The notes: generated by a model not told the origin, from the letters alone. A stretch of DNA of 64,000 nucleotides from Calendula officinalis (GCA_963853835.1 OY970832.1:7026001-7090000), one strand, 5' to 3'; shown: positions 25,130 to 37,392, counted from the stretch's first letter. Program-made: numbers and translations.

Positions 25130-25335
25130 ACCCACATAGAGGAAGTGGATCACATTAGTCATGGAAACCAAAACCACAACGTAACTTCATTCATTTTCGT
25201 TTAGCATAAGTTTAATTATTTATGTTACCATAATTTTAATTATCATATTTATATATTAATTATTAGAAAAACATATAATCAACAATATTTAAATCGTTAT
25301 AAAATATAGATAACAGAATTTCAACCGCATCATTA

Positions 25336-25539
25336 TATGAAGGATATGATAGAGATAGTTTGAATGTAAAATCTTATATTATTATTCAATACAAAGGGTA
25401 CGTACATATACTGTGAAGAAGAGAGATTACAGGAAAAGATAAAGCTATATAACAAACTCTACAACAAACTCTAATCTTAATATAATAATTTGAATTTAAA
25501 TTGAATACAACAATTATGAGTTGGCGGTATCACTTAACA
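25336..25539 (-). repeat. Left LTR (3' LTR) of the copia element
   Basis: 204 bp; on the minus strand it begins TGTTAAGTGATACC and ends CCTTCATA. One difference from the other LTR (C here, T there, in ACAACAAACTYTAATC). Confidence 0.92.
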
Positions 25540-25549
25540 TTCCCCCGCA
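25540..25549 (-). other. Polypurine tract of the copia element
   Basis: TTGCGGGGGA on the minus strand, directly before the 3' LTR. Confidence 0.8.
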
Positions 25550-28500
25550 AGATGGACAGGCGAGAAGCAAGACCAATCTTGGAATTGAGCAGTTGAAAGC
25601 GAGGTCTTAATAATGGTTTTGTAAGTACGTCCGCTAATTGATCGTCCCCAGATACGTGTGTGACTCGTAGAGAACCATGATGTACTTTTTCACGTACGAA
25701 ATGAAAATCTAAAGCAAGATGTTTCATTCGAGAGTGAAAAACTGGATTGGCGGAGTATGTGGTAGCACTCAAATTATCGCAATAGATGGTAGGAGCTGTA
25801 GACAAATGATAACCGAGTTCTTTGAGAAGATTTGCAAGCCATTGAACCTCGGTTGTGGACGATGCGACAGCTCGAAATTCAGCCTCCGTTGTACTTCGGG
25901 CTAAAGTACTTTGGCGTTTTGAGCTCCATGAAATAGGATTAGAACCAAGAAAAACTATATAACCAGTGGTGCTTCTATAAGTGTTTTTGTCACCGGCCCA
26001 ATCGGCGTCTGTGAAAGCGTGCAGATTAAGAGCTGAACCTTTCCGTAGTAAGAGACCCTTGGAGATCGTACCGTGAAGATATCGAAGTAAACGTTTAAGA
26101 GCCGACCAGTGCTGAAAAGTAGGGGCATGCATGAATTGAGATAGTTTGTTCACTGTAAAAGCAACATCCGGTCGAGTAAGAGATAGATATTGCAAAGCTC
26201 CAACAATGGCGTGATAATCCGTAGGAGATGAAAATAGGGGTGCGCCAGTGAGAGTGAGAGTTTCAGAGCAGGTAATAGGGGTCGAAATAGGTCGACAATC
26301 ACTCATTTGGGCCTTTTTGAGAATATCAGTAATATATTTTTGTTGAGAGAGAAGAAGTCCTTGGGGATGAGGAATACATTCAACGCCAAGAAAGTATGAA
26401 AGAGGACCGAGGTCTTTAAGAGAGAATTTTGTGGATAAGAGACTAATAAAGCGAGTAACTAAAGAAGTAGAAGGGCCGGTGATTATGATATCGTCAACAT
26501 AGACTAAGATATATATGGGAAAAGAACCAACCGTGAGTGTAAAAAGAGAGGAATCAGAAATAGTGGGTTTGAAACCATGAGATATGAGGTAAGTTTTGAG
26601 CTCATCATACCAAGCACGAGAGGCTTGTTTTAGACCATAAATAGCTTTGTTTAACTTACAGACATGAGAAGGGAAGGCAGGGTCAATGAAGCCGGGTGGT
26701 TGAGCCATAAAAACGTCTTCATTGAGAGTGCCTTGCAAGAAGGCGTTGTTGATGTCAAGTTGATGAAGAATCCAATTTTGGGAAAGAGCAAGAGTGAGGA
26801 TTAAACGAAGAGTTGCCGGTTTGAGGACAGGACTAAAAGTTTCATGATAGTCAATACCGGGACGTTGGGTGAAACCCTTGGCAACAAGACGAGCTTTTAA
26901 ACGATCGACTGAACCGTCGGGATTGTACTTGGTTCGATACACCCATTTGCAACCGACAAGATTAGGGGCATGTGTAGAGGGAACTAACGTCCAAGTTTTG
27001 TTGTTTTGTAGTGCATCGAACTCTAGTTGCATAGCGGCACGCCAAGAAGGATGTTTAAGAGCATGAGTGATGGTGGGAGGTTCTGTGAATGAAGTTAAAG
27101 ATAAATTATAAAGTTGGTAAGTGGAATTGTGATATTTGGGATTGGGTTTTGGATGTGTACGTGTGTTTGGTTTTGGTGGGGGTGGTGGGATTGATTGTGA
27201 AGTGGTCGATGTATATGAGGTATTTGAGGTGGACGTAGGGGGTGAGGCGACTATAGGAGAGCTAGGAATAGAATCTGAGGTGGAAGATATAGGTGAATGA
27301 GGATGAGATACGGGTGGGGTCATGGCTGAGGAATGTGGTGGATGTGAGGAGTGTGATTGGGATATAATTGGAACAGAAAACGGGGCCCAAATCTCTAAGT
27401 TTGTAGGTGTGGTTTGGTGTGTTGATTTGGTCATTTTTGAGAAGGGAAAAATATGTTCAATGAAAGTAACGTGACGAGAAGTATATATTTTGTACGATAT
27501 GGGATCTAGGGAGTAGTAGGCACTTTGAGTAGGAGAGTAACCAACGAAAATGCACGGTGTGGAACGTTGATGGAGTTTGTGAGGAGAGTATGGTCGCAAC
27601 CAAGGGTAGCATAGACAACCAAAAGAACGAAGTTTATGATAATTTGGATGTGTTTGAAATATGGAGAAATAAGGGGATTGATTACTTAAGGTTGGGGTAG
27701 GAAGGCGATTTATAAGATACGTAGCAGTGGTGAATGCGAGTGGCCAAAATGTGAGCGGAAGCGTTGCATGAGAAAGTAAGGAAAGGCCCGTTTCCACAAT
27801 ATGACGATGTCATCGTTCGGCATAACCATTGTGTTGTGGAGTGTGAGGTGGGCTAGTGAGGTGAGAGATTCCACAAGAGTTAAAATGTGAGGCGAGTTTT
27901 ATGAATTCTCCACCATTGTCAGAGAAGAAACGTTTAATTTTGGTGTTGAAAAAATTTTCAACAAGTTTTTGAAATCTAATAAAAACATTGAAAGAATCGG
28001 ATTTATTTTTAAGAGGGTAAAGCCATATGTATTTGGTGTAGTGGTCAACAAATATGATGTAGTATTTATAATTGTCAAAAGAAGTTATGGGTGAACACCA
28101 AACATCTGAGAAGATTAAGTCAAGAGGAAAAGTAGACGTAAGAGAGGAAGTTGCAAAAGGAAGTTGATGACTTCTATTAATGTTGCATGCATTACAATAA
28201 AGAGGACAATTTGAATTAAAAGAAACATGAGAAGATAAAAGTTTGAAAATTTTATTATGTGGGTGTCCGAGCCGATGATGCCATGTAGTAGAATCAGATT
28301 TATGCATGGTGTAGGTTGCGGGTGATGATGGTGAGGATGATACACGTTTTGAGCGGAGCTCATACATGCCTTTGATTGCCGTTCCCTGGAGAATTTTGAG
28401 TTTGGTTGCTCGATCCTTAAGAACAAAAACAGAAGAGTAAAATTTCATGAGAAGGTTGTTATCAAGACAAAGACGTGAAATGGAGATGATATTTTTAGCT

Positions 28501-29762
28501 AAGGAAGGAACACATAGAACATTTTTAAGAATTATAGATGTGTGTGGGGTATGAATTAAAAGACAGCCAATATGAGTGATTGTAAGACCTGATCCGTCAC
28601 CTATGACAAGCTCTTCCGTTCCATCATAAGGTGCGTGGAAAGAGAGGTTGCTGAGGTCGGTAGTAACGTGATGTGATGCACCACTATCAAAAATCCAATT
28701 AGCTTGATCCGGGGCAGAAGTTAGGCCCATAGTGTTGACCTGAGCGTGTTTTGTTTGTGTATGTCGCTCATAGGATGGAGGAATAATCATGGGATGCATC
28801 TTCTTGAATTCTTGACAATTTGTAAGAGAGTGACCTCGTTGGTGGCACCATTGACATTTTCCAAGGAAAGGTTTTGAACCTGCATTAGAATTAGGAGTAG
28901 GCAATATACCTTGGCCTCGATGTGGACGACTGTGATGGGCATAAGATAGATTTTGGTTCTTCGGTGGCCCATAACGGTTGCCGGAGCCTTGGCGATAATT
29001 TTGTTGCATGTGAAACACCGCCGCCGGTTGGTGTAGTCCGGTAACCGGAGTTTGTTGGGCTAAACAAAGCTCGTGGTTGATTAGTTTTTCATGCAATTCG
29101 TTAAATGAGATTGGGGTATCCCTGGCATGAATTGCATCAAGTATGGGTTTGTAAAGAGAAGAATCCAGCCCATCAAGAATGGTGTCAACGATGTCTTCAT
29201 TGTCCATTTTCTTTCCTAGGATCGCCAATTCATCAGTGATGGTTTTTATTTGTTGCATGTAATCAGAAATGGATTGGGTTGGAAGTTTAGTAGTTTGTTT
29301 CAGCCGATGTTTTAGTTGTTTTAGATGACCACGACTTGGAGAGGCATAGGTTGTCTCCAAGATTTGCCAAGCATCACGTGAAGAATCTGCACCTTGAATT
29401 AAAGGTATTATGGATTCAGAAAGGCTTCCAACGAGAGCACCAAAAATCAGTCTATCTTGCCGAAACCATTGCGGGTAATCGGCCCTGATTTCCTTCCGCG
29501 GTTACAGTAGGTGATGGCTTAGGCTGAGATCCATCGAGGAATTTAAAGAGATCAAGACCATAGAGTAGCGCCTGAATTTGAGTTTTCCAGGCTAAATAAT
29601 TAGAGGATGTTAGTTTTAAAGTTGCAGGGAAGGTTACAATTGTGAGATCTTTCATGGAGGGGTTAACAAAAAGAGATGATTGATCTGACATTTTGTTTGA
29701 AGAACTTGTATGAACTGGGGATGAAGATCGAGAGGAGTTTGATGAAGATGATTTTGAGCCTT

Positions 29763-29774
29763 GCTCTGATACCA
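29763..29774 (-). other. Primer binding site of the copia element
   Basis: GCTCTGATACCA on the plus strand, i.e. TGGTATCAGAGC for the element. It is in direct contact with the 5' LTR when that LTR is taken to end in TA. Confidence 0.9.
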
Positions 29775-29978
29775 TATGAAGGATATGATAGAGATAGTTT
29801 GAATGTAAAATCTTATATTATTATTCAATACAAAGGGTACGTACATATACTGTGAAGAAGAGAGATTACAGGAAAAGATAAAGCTATATAACAAACTCTA
29901 CAACAAACTTTAATCTTAATATAATAATTTGAATTTAAATTGAATACAACAATTATGAGTTGGCGGTATCACTTAACA
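29775..29978 (-). repeat. Right LTR (5' LTR) of the copia element
   Basis: 204 bp, 203 of 204 identical to the left LTR. Confidence 0.92.
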
Positions 29979-30169
29979 CATTATGCATGTATCCTAGCAG
30001 TTATATCCAAATGATACTCGACGAACTGCCAACTGATTTTGGTTCTGAAACATTTTTTTGGAAAAAAGAAGTGTTTTAACTCAAAGCTAAAATTATTGAT
30101 TAAAGTTATAATTATTATTTATATTAAGAAATATATTTAATATTTGTAAAAATTAAACCTCATTTAATA

Positions 30170-30494
30170 CTCTCCCATCCCATAAAAAAATTTACATTTT
30201 ATTTGGGCACAATTATTTAGGTGATAGTTAGTGGTGTAGTCCTTTGTAATATTTTTGATTAAAATATAATGTTAGATTGGAGAGAAAAGGTGTTTTATTA
30301 GTAGAATGATTAGTAATAATATTATTTTATTAGGTGAACCCCCAAATTTGAGAAATATAAACTTTTTTGTGGGACAAAATTTTAAGGAGAAATGTAAACT
30401 TTTTTATGGGACAAAATTTTAAGGAGAAATGCAAAATTTTTTATGGGACAAAATTTTAAGGAGAAATGTAAACTTTTTTGTGGGACGGAGGTAG
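30170..30494. mobile_element. Stowaway-like MITE with internal tandem copies
   Basis: Ends CTCTCCCATCCCA and TGGGACGGAGGTAG are inverted, flanked by TA at 30168-30169 and 30495-30496. The right half has about three tandem copies of a unit containing GGACAAAATTTTAAGGAGAA (~30370-30490). It lies ~350 bp beyond the stop codon of the cyclin gene. Confidence 0.75.
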
Positions 30495-30850
30495 TACATT
30501 ATAAAACCAGAGAAAAAAACCCAATATTCCAACCCACTTTCCCAATAAATATAAGAAATTATATACAAAGGTATCCGAAACACAGATATTTCCACCAAAA
30601 TAAAAAAAATTAATGTATATATTTCCATTTTTATATTTTTCTCATCTACTCATCCATTCTTTAAATAGTTCTCATAAATAAAAACCTCATAACTCATTTT
30701 CCTCATTTACTACCCCTTAATTTATTATCCCCTAATTCTTTTTTTCCTTTTAATTTTGAGGGGTAGCTTTGACATTTCACAACCATACCAAGCAATCCCT
30801 CAAGCCATCCTACCAAAAATTAAAAAATAAATCCAACAAATTTATTTTCA

Positions 30851-32471
30851 TCACAGGCTAATGTTGTTGAGCTTCCTCCTTTTAGCACAAGTAGGTGAAT
30901 CATCATTTTTATAGCTGAATATTGCAGCTTCAAGCACACCTATTGGACTTTCAGGCAATGATCTCATTGTACCACTCCCAAAGCTCATGGTACAACCCCT
31001 GCTTACAACCTCCGCACATTTAAAAATCCTCTCCTGCAAAAACCCATACCAAAATTAATAAACTTTTTTGCAAAATGTAACCAAATGTATAACTAAGCAT
31101 GCATAATGTACTACCTTCTTTGCATGTTCAAAGATTCCAGAAATTTGGGTCTTTTCATCTGCAATTCCAACTACAAAAATTGCAACTGCTGCTGCTAACT
31201 CAGATGGTTGAAATTCCAAAAAGTCAATACCTACATTGTCAACTTACCAATTTACCCCCTCTTTTCATCAAGAAATTGATGGTCATTAAAATTAACTGTT
31301 TTTACACAAAGGGTATCATCATTAACCTTTGATTAAACTTAAAATTAGTTGGGTAGACTGCAAGATCAGAGATCTTGAATTGGTTTGACTTTGACCATCA
31401 TCAATAAGCATTCCAATAAATGAATCAATGAATGAAAAAGGAGTTACTGACTGCATCCTCCAATTCAATGTGTTCAAAACAAGCAATTCCATTCTTTGAA
31501 TTGTTTTTGCTTCAAACACAAATTTTGATTCACCAAACTGCAAAATTAAAATTGATTTTGTTTAGTTTGACCCGTGTAAAAAAGTCAAAACCTTGGTTAA
31601 TTACACATCTTGATCTAATTAAACTGCAAACTTAATCAATAATTAGTGAAAAAACTATACATTATTTCACCAACAACAAGAAAACTGACCTGCAAATCCA
31701 AAATTGTGGGTATTTTAGTCTCTTCCATTTTTGCTGCAAGTGATAAACATGTTACAGCTAGCAATTGCATCATCCAAGGTTTGTCAGTCTGTTTATAAAC
31801 AAAATTAATGAAAAAAATAATAAATTTAAGCATTTACTCATGATTAACAACTTACAGGTAATTCATATGCAGCAAGAAATCTGTCCAAGTAGTTAACAGA
31901 TAGATATGCACATAGTGGTCCAAAATTGAATTGAGTGTAAACCTGAGTAAAATAAAAAGTCAAAATAAATTCCATAAAAAGCATTAGACCATCAATAATT
32001 CGAGAATTCCAGAATTAATTAATAACAATGGTAATTATTTGGTCAATTTCTTGGTAGAATATCAGTAACGGATCAAGCACTAAAAATCCTAAAATGTATT
32101 AAAAGTCTTGAAAACAAGGTTAAACAAACCTTTGCAATCCAATCAACAGCCTCTTGTCTTGCAACCAAGAAAAAGTTTTGATCCTTTAGTTTATTTAAAT
32201 AATCAACAAATCCCACAAATTGTTCAGATTCTTTCACAGTCAACAAAGTCAAACACTCATCATTTTGCAAAGGCAAACCAAGAACAGAGCAATCTGTTTC
32301 AAGATTCATAATCAAGTTCTGATTTTGATTTTGATTTTGACTTTCATTTATGTTCCAATCTAAACTCTTTAAATCGTCAACATCACTATCACCTTCATCT
32401 TCATAAGAAATGCTATCATTATCTTCTTCACACAGTAAACTTGATACAGCAAAATCAATACCGGGTGCCAT
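30851..32471 (-). CDS. CYCD: D-type cyclin (CYCD2/CYCD4-like)
   Basis: Regulatory subunit of CDKA that phosphorylates retinoblastoma-related protein at G1/S in the nucleus. Six exons: 32130-32471, 31856-31942, 31690-31788, 31327-31537, 31115-31230 and 30851-31033. All junctions are GT-AG and in phase, giving 345 residues, normal for the family. The N-terminus has LLCEE, the LxCxE retinoblastoma-binding motif, followed by an acidic and an NQ-repeat stretch. The cyclin box starts at ARQEAVDWIAK and includes YLSVNYLDRFL and LLAVTCLSLAAKMEET; the second fold has IDFLEFQPSELAAA. The C-terminus has SPIGVLEAA. The start is the first ATG before APGIDFAVSSLLCEE. IDFLEF and SPIGVLEAA favour CYCD2/4 over CYCD1 or CYCD3. 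A CT-rich tract upstream may lie in the leader. Confidence 0.93.
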
Positions 32472-32659
32472 TTCAAGGACCCCCAAAAAAACGATATGAA
32501 AAAACCGGTAAAAAATGACTGGGTTTGTGAAAAAATCAAAGAATTTGAGCAGATCAGAAGTGGGTTTTCATCATTTTATTATAAAGTTCCATTTTTTATT
32601 GAAGATTGAGAGGAAGAAATAGATGAAACACACACTCTTTGCTGGGTCTCTCTCTAGAA

Positions 32660-32661
<2 letters not shown>

Positions 32662-32711
<50 letters not shown>
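32662..32711. repeat. (GA)n microsatellite upstream of the cyclin gene
   Basis: About 25 GA units with one AAA interruption, 190 bp upstream of the cyclin start codon. On the gene strand it is a CT tract, in the likely 5' UTR or core promoter. Confidence 0.95.
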
Positions 32712-34030
32712 TATGACTGTATGAGAGAGATTAAATTAGCAATGAGTGCGGCTTATGTAGAGGAGAAAGATATTTGGTTTTAGGGCATAGAGAAAGATGA
32801 TAAATACGAAGTATATAGTGAATCATACGGTATATGAGTAATGACATTTTTTTTCTATTTCTATTATATTCTTTATCTATTTTGATTATGATATCAAAAT
32901 TAAATGATAATACGAAGGAGAAAAGAGAAGTAATGGATAACATATACTGGAGTATCAAATTTAGAAGTGGGTAGACTTATGGGTAGTAAGAAGAAAAAAA
33001 TATCATTTCTCATCATATATATGTACTGTAATAATCACAATTTTTTAATTTATCTAATGTTTATTACGAGTATAAGTTAATAATTTTAATTTCTCAGCTA
33101 TTTAGGGAATTTTTGCATAATATTTTGTTAAGCAAGAGATTTGAATACAAACAAAATTAAAGGTTAATTTCCAGCTCTGTAAATGGAATATTGTTAAGGA
33201 AATGATATTTCATACGAAGTATTTGATTAGGTTGATTCTAGAATTAAAGCGCGGTACATGTCTTTTTCTTACTCTTTATTAGGTTTCAAGATTTATCGTT
33301 TACTACATAACATTACGAAACTCGTGATATTTGGTCAACATAAGTTGCAAGATCAAAAATTCTGATTAATAACTAATCAATATTATATAAAAATTTGTTT
33401 CGAGCAATCATGATAATGCATTAAGCTAAACAATATATGAAATTTCAAACTCAAAATGTTATTTTATTTCTTATTCGATCTTTTCAAATCACGTAATTAT
33501 TCCATTTACGCAAATGAGTTAAATTCAATAAAATTCGGTAATTGGATCTATTAATAGTATCTATATAGTCGGTTCATAAAGGCGTATTAGTGATAGACGA
33601 ATTGGTCAATGAGTTTAACAAGTGATTGCTTATTCCTTAGATATAAACTTAATATCATTATCCTTTTTTGTTATTAAATAATCAATGCAATCTAAAGACG
33701 ATAACTTGTATTTCATCATTAAAGTTGTATCATATTATTGAAACAGTATCACAAGAATAATTTCGATTATTTGCTATATTATTTGGTGGGGGAAGTCTAT
33801 TTGGATGGTGATGTAAGAAAGTAATTAAGTAATACTAAAATAGCAATATTTGAAAGAGGAGGGGGTCAAAGGTAATAATGAGACTTTCACAAGATGAAGA
33901 GTAGCCAATTGGAGATTTGGATGGACATTTTTTGTCTTTTTGTTTTAGGGGCTGACACATGGACCATCTTTTTCAACAACTATGATGACCTGGCACTGAT
34001 TGCCTTTTGTGTTTTTATTTTCCAATTAAA
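32712..34030. other. Intergenic, nothing recognised
   Basis: AT-rich upstream DNA of the cyclin gene without coding frames or clear repeats. Confidence 0.4.
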
Positions 34031-34034
34031 TGTA

Positions 34035-34183
34035 GGAAAACGATACGCATAAAAAAACTTGTATAACAATCAATAACCGTCTCCTGCATTTTAGGAATCA
34101 ACCTCCACTACCGACAGTACAACCAATTTATGCACATAACCAACTCTTAATGACAACCTAAGGCCTGTCATTAGCAAAACCCT
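34035..34183. mobile_element. Possible short palindromic MITE
   Basis: Shares the centre GCATTTTAGGAATCA and the end GTCATTAGCAAAACCCTT with elements at 45659-45782 and 57474-57615. Its own inverted ends (GGAAAACGAT... / ...AAAACCC) are poor and no target duplication was seen. Confidence 0.4.
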
Positions 34184-34967
34184 TAAATATAATATCGAAG
34201 AGTAATCTTATTCAACATTTCATAAATATTTTATTATTGTATGCCAATTATATTATACTATATGTAAAATTGTATTGATGTCTACTATTATGTCTACTTT
34301 ATGTTGTTAATCATTTTACAAGATTATATGTATAAACTACTAATTCTTGTTTTCTCATATTATCCCTTAATTTTGACATTTATTTTGATCAAATGAGTAG
34401 ACACATAAGTTGATACAAATAGTAAGCATTAATACAATTTCTCATCATATATTTAGCTTTGAGATTTGGCCCTTGGTTGCACCTACCATGTAGCACGGAG
34501 AAGATCGTGCAACTCCTTCCATTTTTTCGAATAGTATTAAAAATAATTTTATTTTTTATTATTTAATGTATGTGATACCTTTAAGCAAAAATAATAAAAA
34601 TATACAACCAGTTCTCTTGTGCTGCAAAAAGTAAAATTATATACTACTTTGTATATAATATTTAAATATTTATTAAAAAAATAGTTTAAACAACCTAGTA
34701 TCAAAGCCCATGAATTAATTGTATAACGTCTCAATTTATTTTATGGGTCCATTTGGCCCTATAATGGATGGTTAGATTGCAAAGTTATCAACTATATCCA
34801 TAGTATTGTCTGCTCTACCTTGATAGTTACTAAAATCCAGTACTTTTACTCTTTCAGCAACAAGAGAGTTGATAATAGCCAATGTTAATCAATACAATTC
34901 AATATACAAATACATTCATTGGTATCATAATGTCTAATGAGATTTACCATATTTTTAAACCTCACAA
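34184..34967. other. Intergenic, nothing certain
   Basis: The patch 34460-34640 loosely resembles the hAT MITE at 6299-6476 (GTGCAACTCC, TTTTCGAATAGT), so it may be an old relative. No ends were found. Confidence 0.3.
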
Positions 34968-35450
34968 ATAGGGGTGGCAATTTCTGACCCGACACGAAAC
35001 CCGACCTGAAACTGACACGAAAATAAACAGGTTTGGGTTGGGGTAAAAAATAATTGGGTCAGTCTCGGGTTGAGTCAGCTGACCCGTTTATTAAACAGGT
35101 TAGGTTCGGGTCAATGATAATTTAAATGGGTCGACCCGCCAACCCGTTTAATTATTAAAATAAATTTTAAAATATATATATTTATACTTAATTTATTGCT
35201 TACTAGTTAAAACGCAATTAATAGTTAGATAAAAATTAAAAATGTTACTTAGTAATTTGGTGTTTAGTATTTTGTTATGAATTTGTGTAATAATAACAAC
35301 ATTTTGACATTTTTGACCCGTTTAACTTGTTTGACCTGATAATCTGTTTAACTCGTTTTATTAAATGGGTTATATGGGTTAGGTTTGGGTTGAAGTTAAA
35401 CATGTTAGGGTTGAGATATCTGACCCGTTTATATAAACAGGTTGGAGGGA
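34968..35450. repeat. GGGTT/GACCCG low-complexity block
   Basis: Opens with ATAGGGGTGGCAATTTC and continues with GACCCG, GGGTTGGG, CCGTTTA and AACAGGTT words in both orientations, interrupted by ~150 bp of AT-rich DNA. The second part (35310-35450) mirrors the first. Belongs to the set of AGGGGTG-capped blocks. Confidence 0.6.
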
Positions 35451-35630
35451 GTATTTAAAATTTAATATTCAATATCTAAATATTACATATATATTGTATT
35501 TTGTGAATAGGTGAAAAAAATTCGGGGCAAAATGTGGTTGGTGCAGGGATTAAGGCAAATCGTAGCCCCAATGGAGTGCCCCGATAAAACCCAAACGTGG
35601 AACCGGCGGGTTTTTTTTACTGTTAATATA

Positions 35631-35943
35631 CTTCCTCCGTATCAAAATAAGTGACACACTTTCCATTTTGGGGTGTATCAAAATAAGTGACACACTTTGA
35701 AAACTTTCCTTATTTGGTAAAAATAGTGGGACCCATACCCACTAACTATCCACTTTAATAAAGTGAAATTACCCTTATACCCTTACTTTTACTTTTAAAA
35801 TTCATTAATATCACTTTATTCAAGAAAAGTGGGACCCATTCTCCACTAACTATGTACTTTAATCTATTTTAACCTCTACTTTAATCTTTTACTTCAAAAA
35901 ACGTGTAAGCCAATTTGTGTCACTTATTTTGATACGGATGAAG
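35631..35943. mobile_element. Stowaway-like MITE, 305-313 bp family, copy 2
   Basis: Ends CTTCCTCCGTATCAAAATAA and its inverse, flanked by TA at 35629-35630 and 35944-35945. Related to 12054-12358 and 49620-49931 over the whole length. Confidence 0.87.
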
Positions 35944-36045
35944 TATTAATCTTGTCACAATAGTTTCATTTTAGATCGGGTGCTTATTAAATATCCATTT
36001 CACATGGGTTGATAGACAGGACAGAAAAACGAAACGCAGGGTTTA

Positions 36046-36820
36046 CGGGGGTGTTTGGGATTGCGTTTTCTATCAGCTTATTTGATTATCACGATTCAAA
36101 AACGCAAAAAATCAGATTAGAGTGTTTGGCAAAATCAAAATCAAAATCACTTATTTGAGTTTTGGAGGCATCAAAACGTGGTTTTCAAAAAGCAGATGAG
36201 GACCTGCTTTTGTAAAACGCAGTTCAACCTCAAAAGTAAATACCCTAAAATACCCTTCTTCCTTACATATTACACGCAGGGAGAGAACCGCGAGTGACCT
36301 GTCCCACTATCTTGCCGCCGACGAACCTTCCCACGCCAACGCAGCTCCGGCCATTCACCTGCAGCATCTCCGGCCATGAAAGCTCTTCAATTTCGCTTTT
36401 TGGCGTCTGTAGAATGAAGACGGAGGGTTAATTAGGTTACTTACCAGTTACCTAATGATTATATCTCGGGCTCATTTTTATTGGGCTAATGATAGGAGAT
36501 AGCATTTTATTAGGACGTATGGGGATAGCTATGATATGGGCTTACTTATTTTTCTTTGTTAATTTTGCTTAAAGCAGAGGTGTCACAAAAGTATTATAAA
36601 GAATTAAAGATGTCTATTTTGGTAATTTTACGTATTAAGTCATTGGATAATTAGATTTGCCAAACACTAAAAAAACTGATTATCTGATTATTGCAATTTC
36701 AAACAACATAATCAAATCCAAACACTAATTTTCAAAATCACGTTTTGTAAACGCTGATTATCTAATTATCCATTTTCAAAACGCATAATCTATTTTCAAT
36801 AAGAAATTCCAAACGCCCCC
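36046..36820. mobile_element. Foldback element with GGGGGTGTTTGG ends
   Basis: About 775 bp. The left arm GGGGGTGTTTGGGATT is matched by GGGGGCGTTTGGAATT inverted at the right. Both arms continue with inverted AAAACGC, GATTATC and CAAATCCAAACACT words over >150 bp. The middle (36290-36420) is GC-rich and unlike the arms. No convincing target duplication. Confidence 0.6.
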
Positions 36821-37392
36821 TAAGTGATTTGTTGTATCTCTAATGGAGTTAGTGTTTGGAAAATATAAATATATTTTATGTTAAAAACTAAAATGATAAA
36901 TGAGTGACCTTTTTGTTGGCACCGATATATTAGATCGATGGATCTTATGTTTTTGTATGAGCCAGGTATGGTTTGTTGCGTATGGAATTAGCTAGTGGTA
37001 TGAATTGTTTTCAGTAAACGAGATAGGTATGTCAACTAGTATATTTTCCTCCGGTGGGGATTTTGATTTTACTTTGAACTAATTTTAGATATAAAATAAT
37101 TTACGATCTCATACATCTTTAATATATTTGATCAAATGTAACTTTACAATTATATATTTATAAGTTTTTTAGCATTATAAATAATATTTATAAATGTTTA
37201 AGTAACTCGAATCAAATGATTAAACTTGTATAATATTAATAGAGCTTTTACTTTTAGCTTTCTGAACAAATTTTATACATGTTTGAATAACCCAAATAAA
37301 TATTAATAAATGTATATAACTTTCTAAATAAAAGTTTATTTAATTATTTTAAAAATTAAAGTTCATGGGTCTAGATATCAAATGAAAAAACC

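Larger units (their letters stand above)
25530..29775 (-). pseudogene. copia gag-pol polyprotein, broken by a frameshift and a stop
   Basis: Read on the minus strand in order: Gag N-terminus (29775-~29490, with a SSNYLAWKTQIQALL-like core); a one-base frame change at about 29478-29500; Gag C-terminus; a CCHC knuckle (C-x2-C-x4-H-x4-C) near 28815-28856; protease with WIFDSGASHH near 28690; integrase with an HHCC finger (HH...CNAC) and the acidic residues of FSDVW and DNGGEF; an in-frame TGA at 27810-27812, a CGA-type codon by context; the rest of integrase; reverse transcriptase with YVDD at ~26490-26501 and LDINNAF; RNase H with TDADWAGD; and a C-terminal LADVLTKPL tail. The polyprotein normally gives all replication enzymes of the element. 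Apart from the two lesions the frame is open, so decay is very recent. Confidence 0.93.
25336..29978 (-). mobile_element. Ty1/copia retrotransposon, recently inserted, coding region broken
   Basis: A 4.64-kb element on the minus strand with 204-bp LTRs at 25336-25539 and 29775-29978 that differ at one position. It is flanked by a perfect 5-bp duplication, CATTA, at 25331-25335 and 29979-29983. The order Gag, zinc knuckle, protease, integrase, reverse transcriptase, RNase H is that of Ty1/copia. The LTRs run TG...TA rather than TG...CA in element orientation. The short LTR and small size fit Ale/Retrofit-like lineages, which is only a guess. Two lesions interrupt the polyprotein, so this copy is probably immobile by itself. 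Confidence 0.95.
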
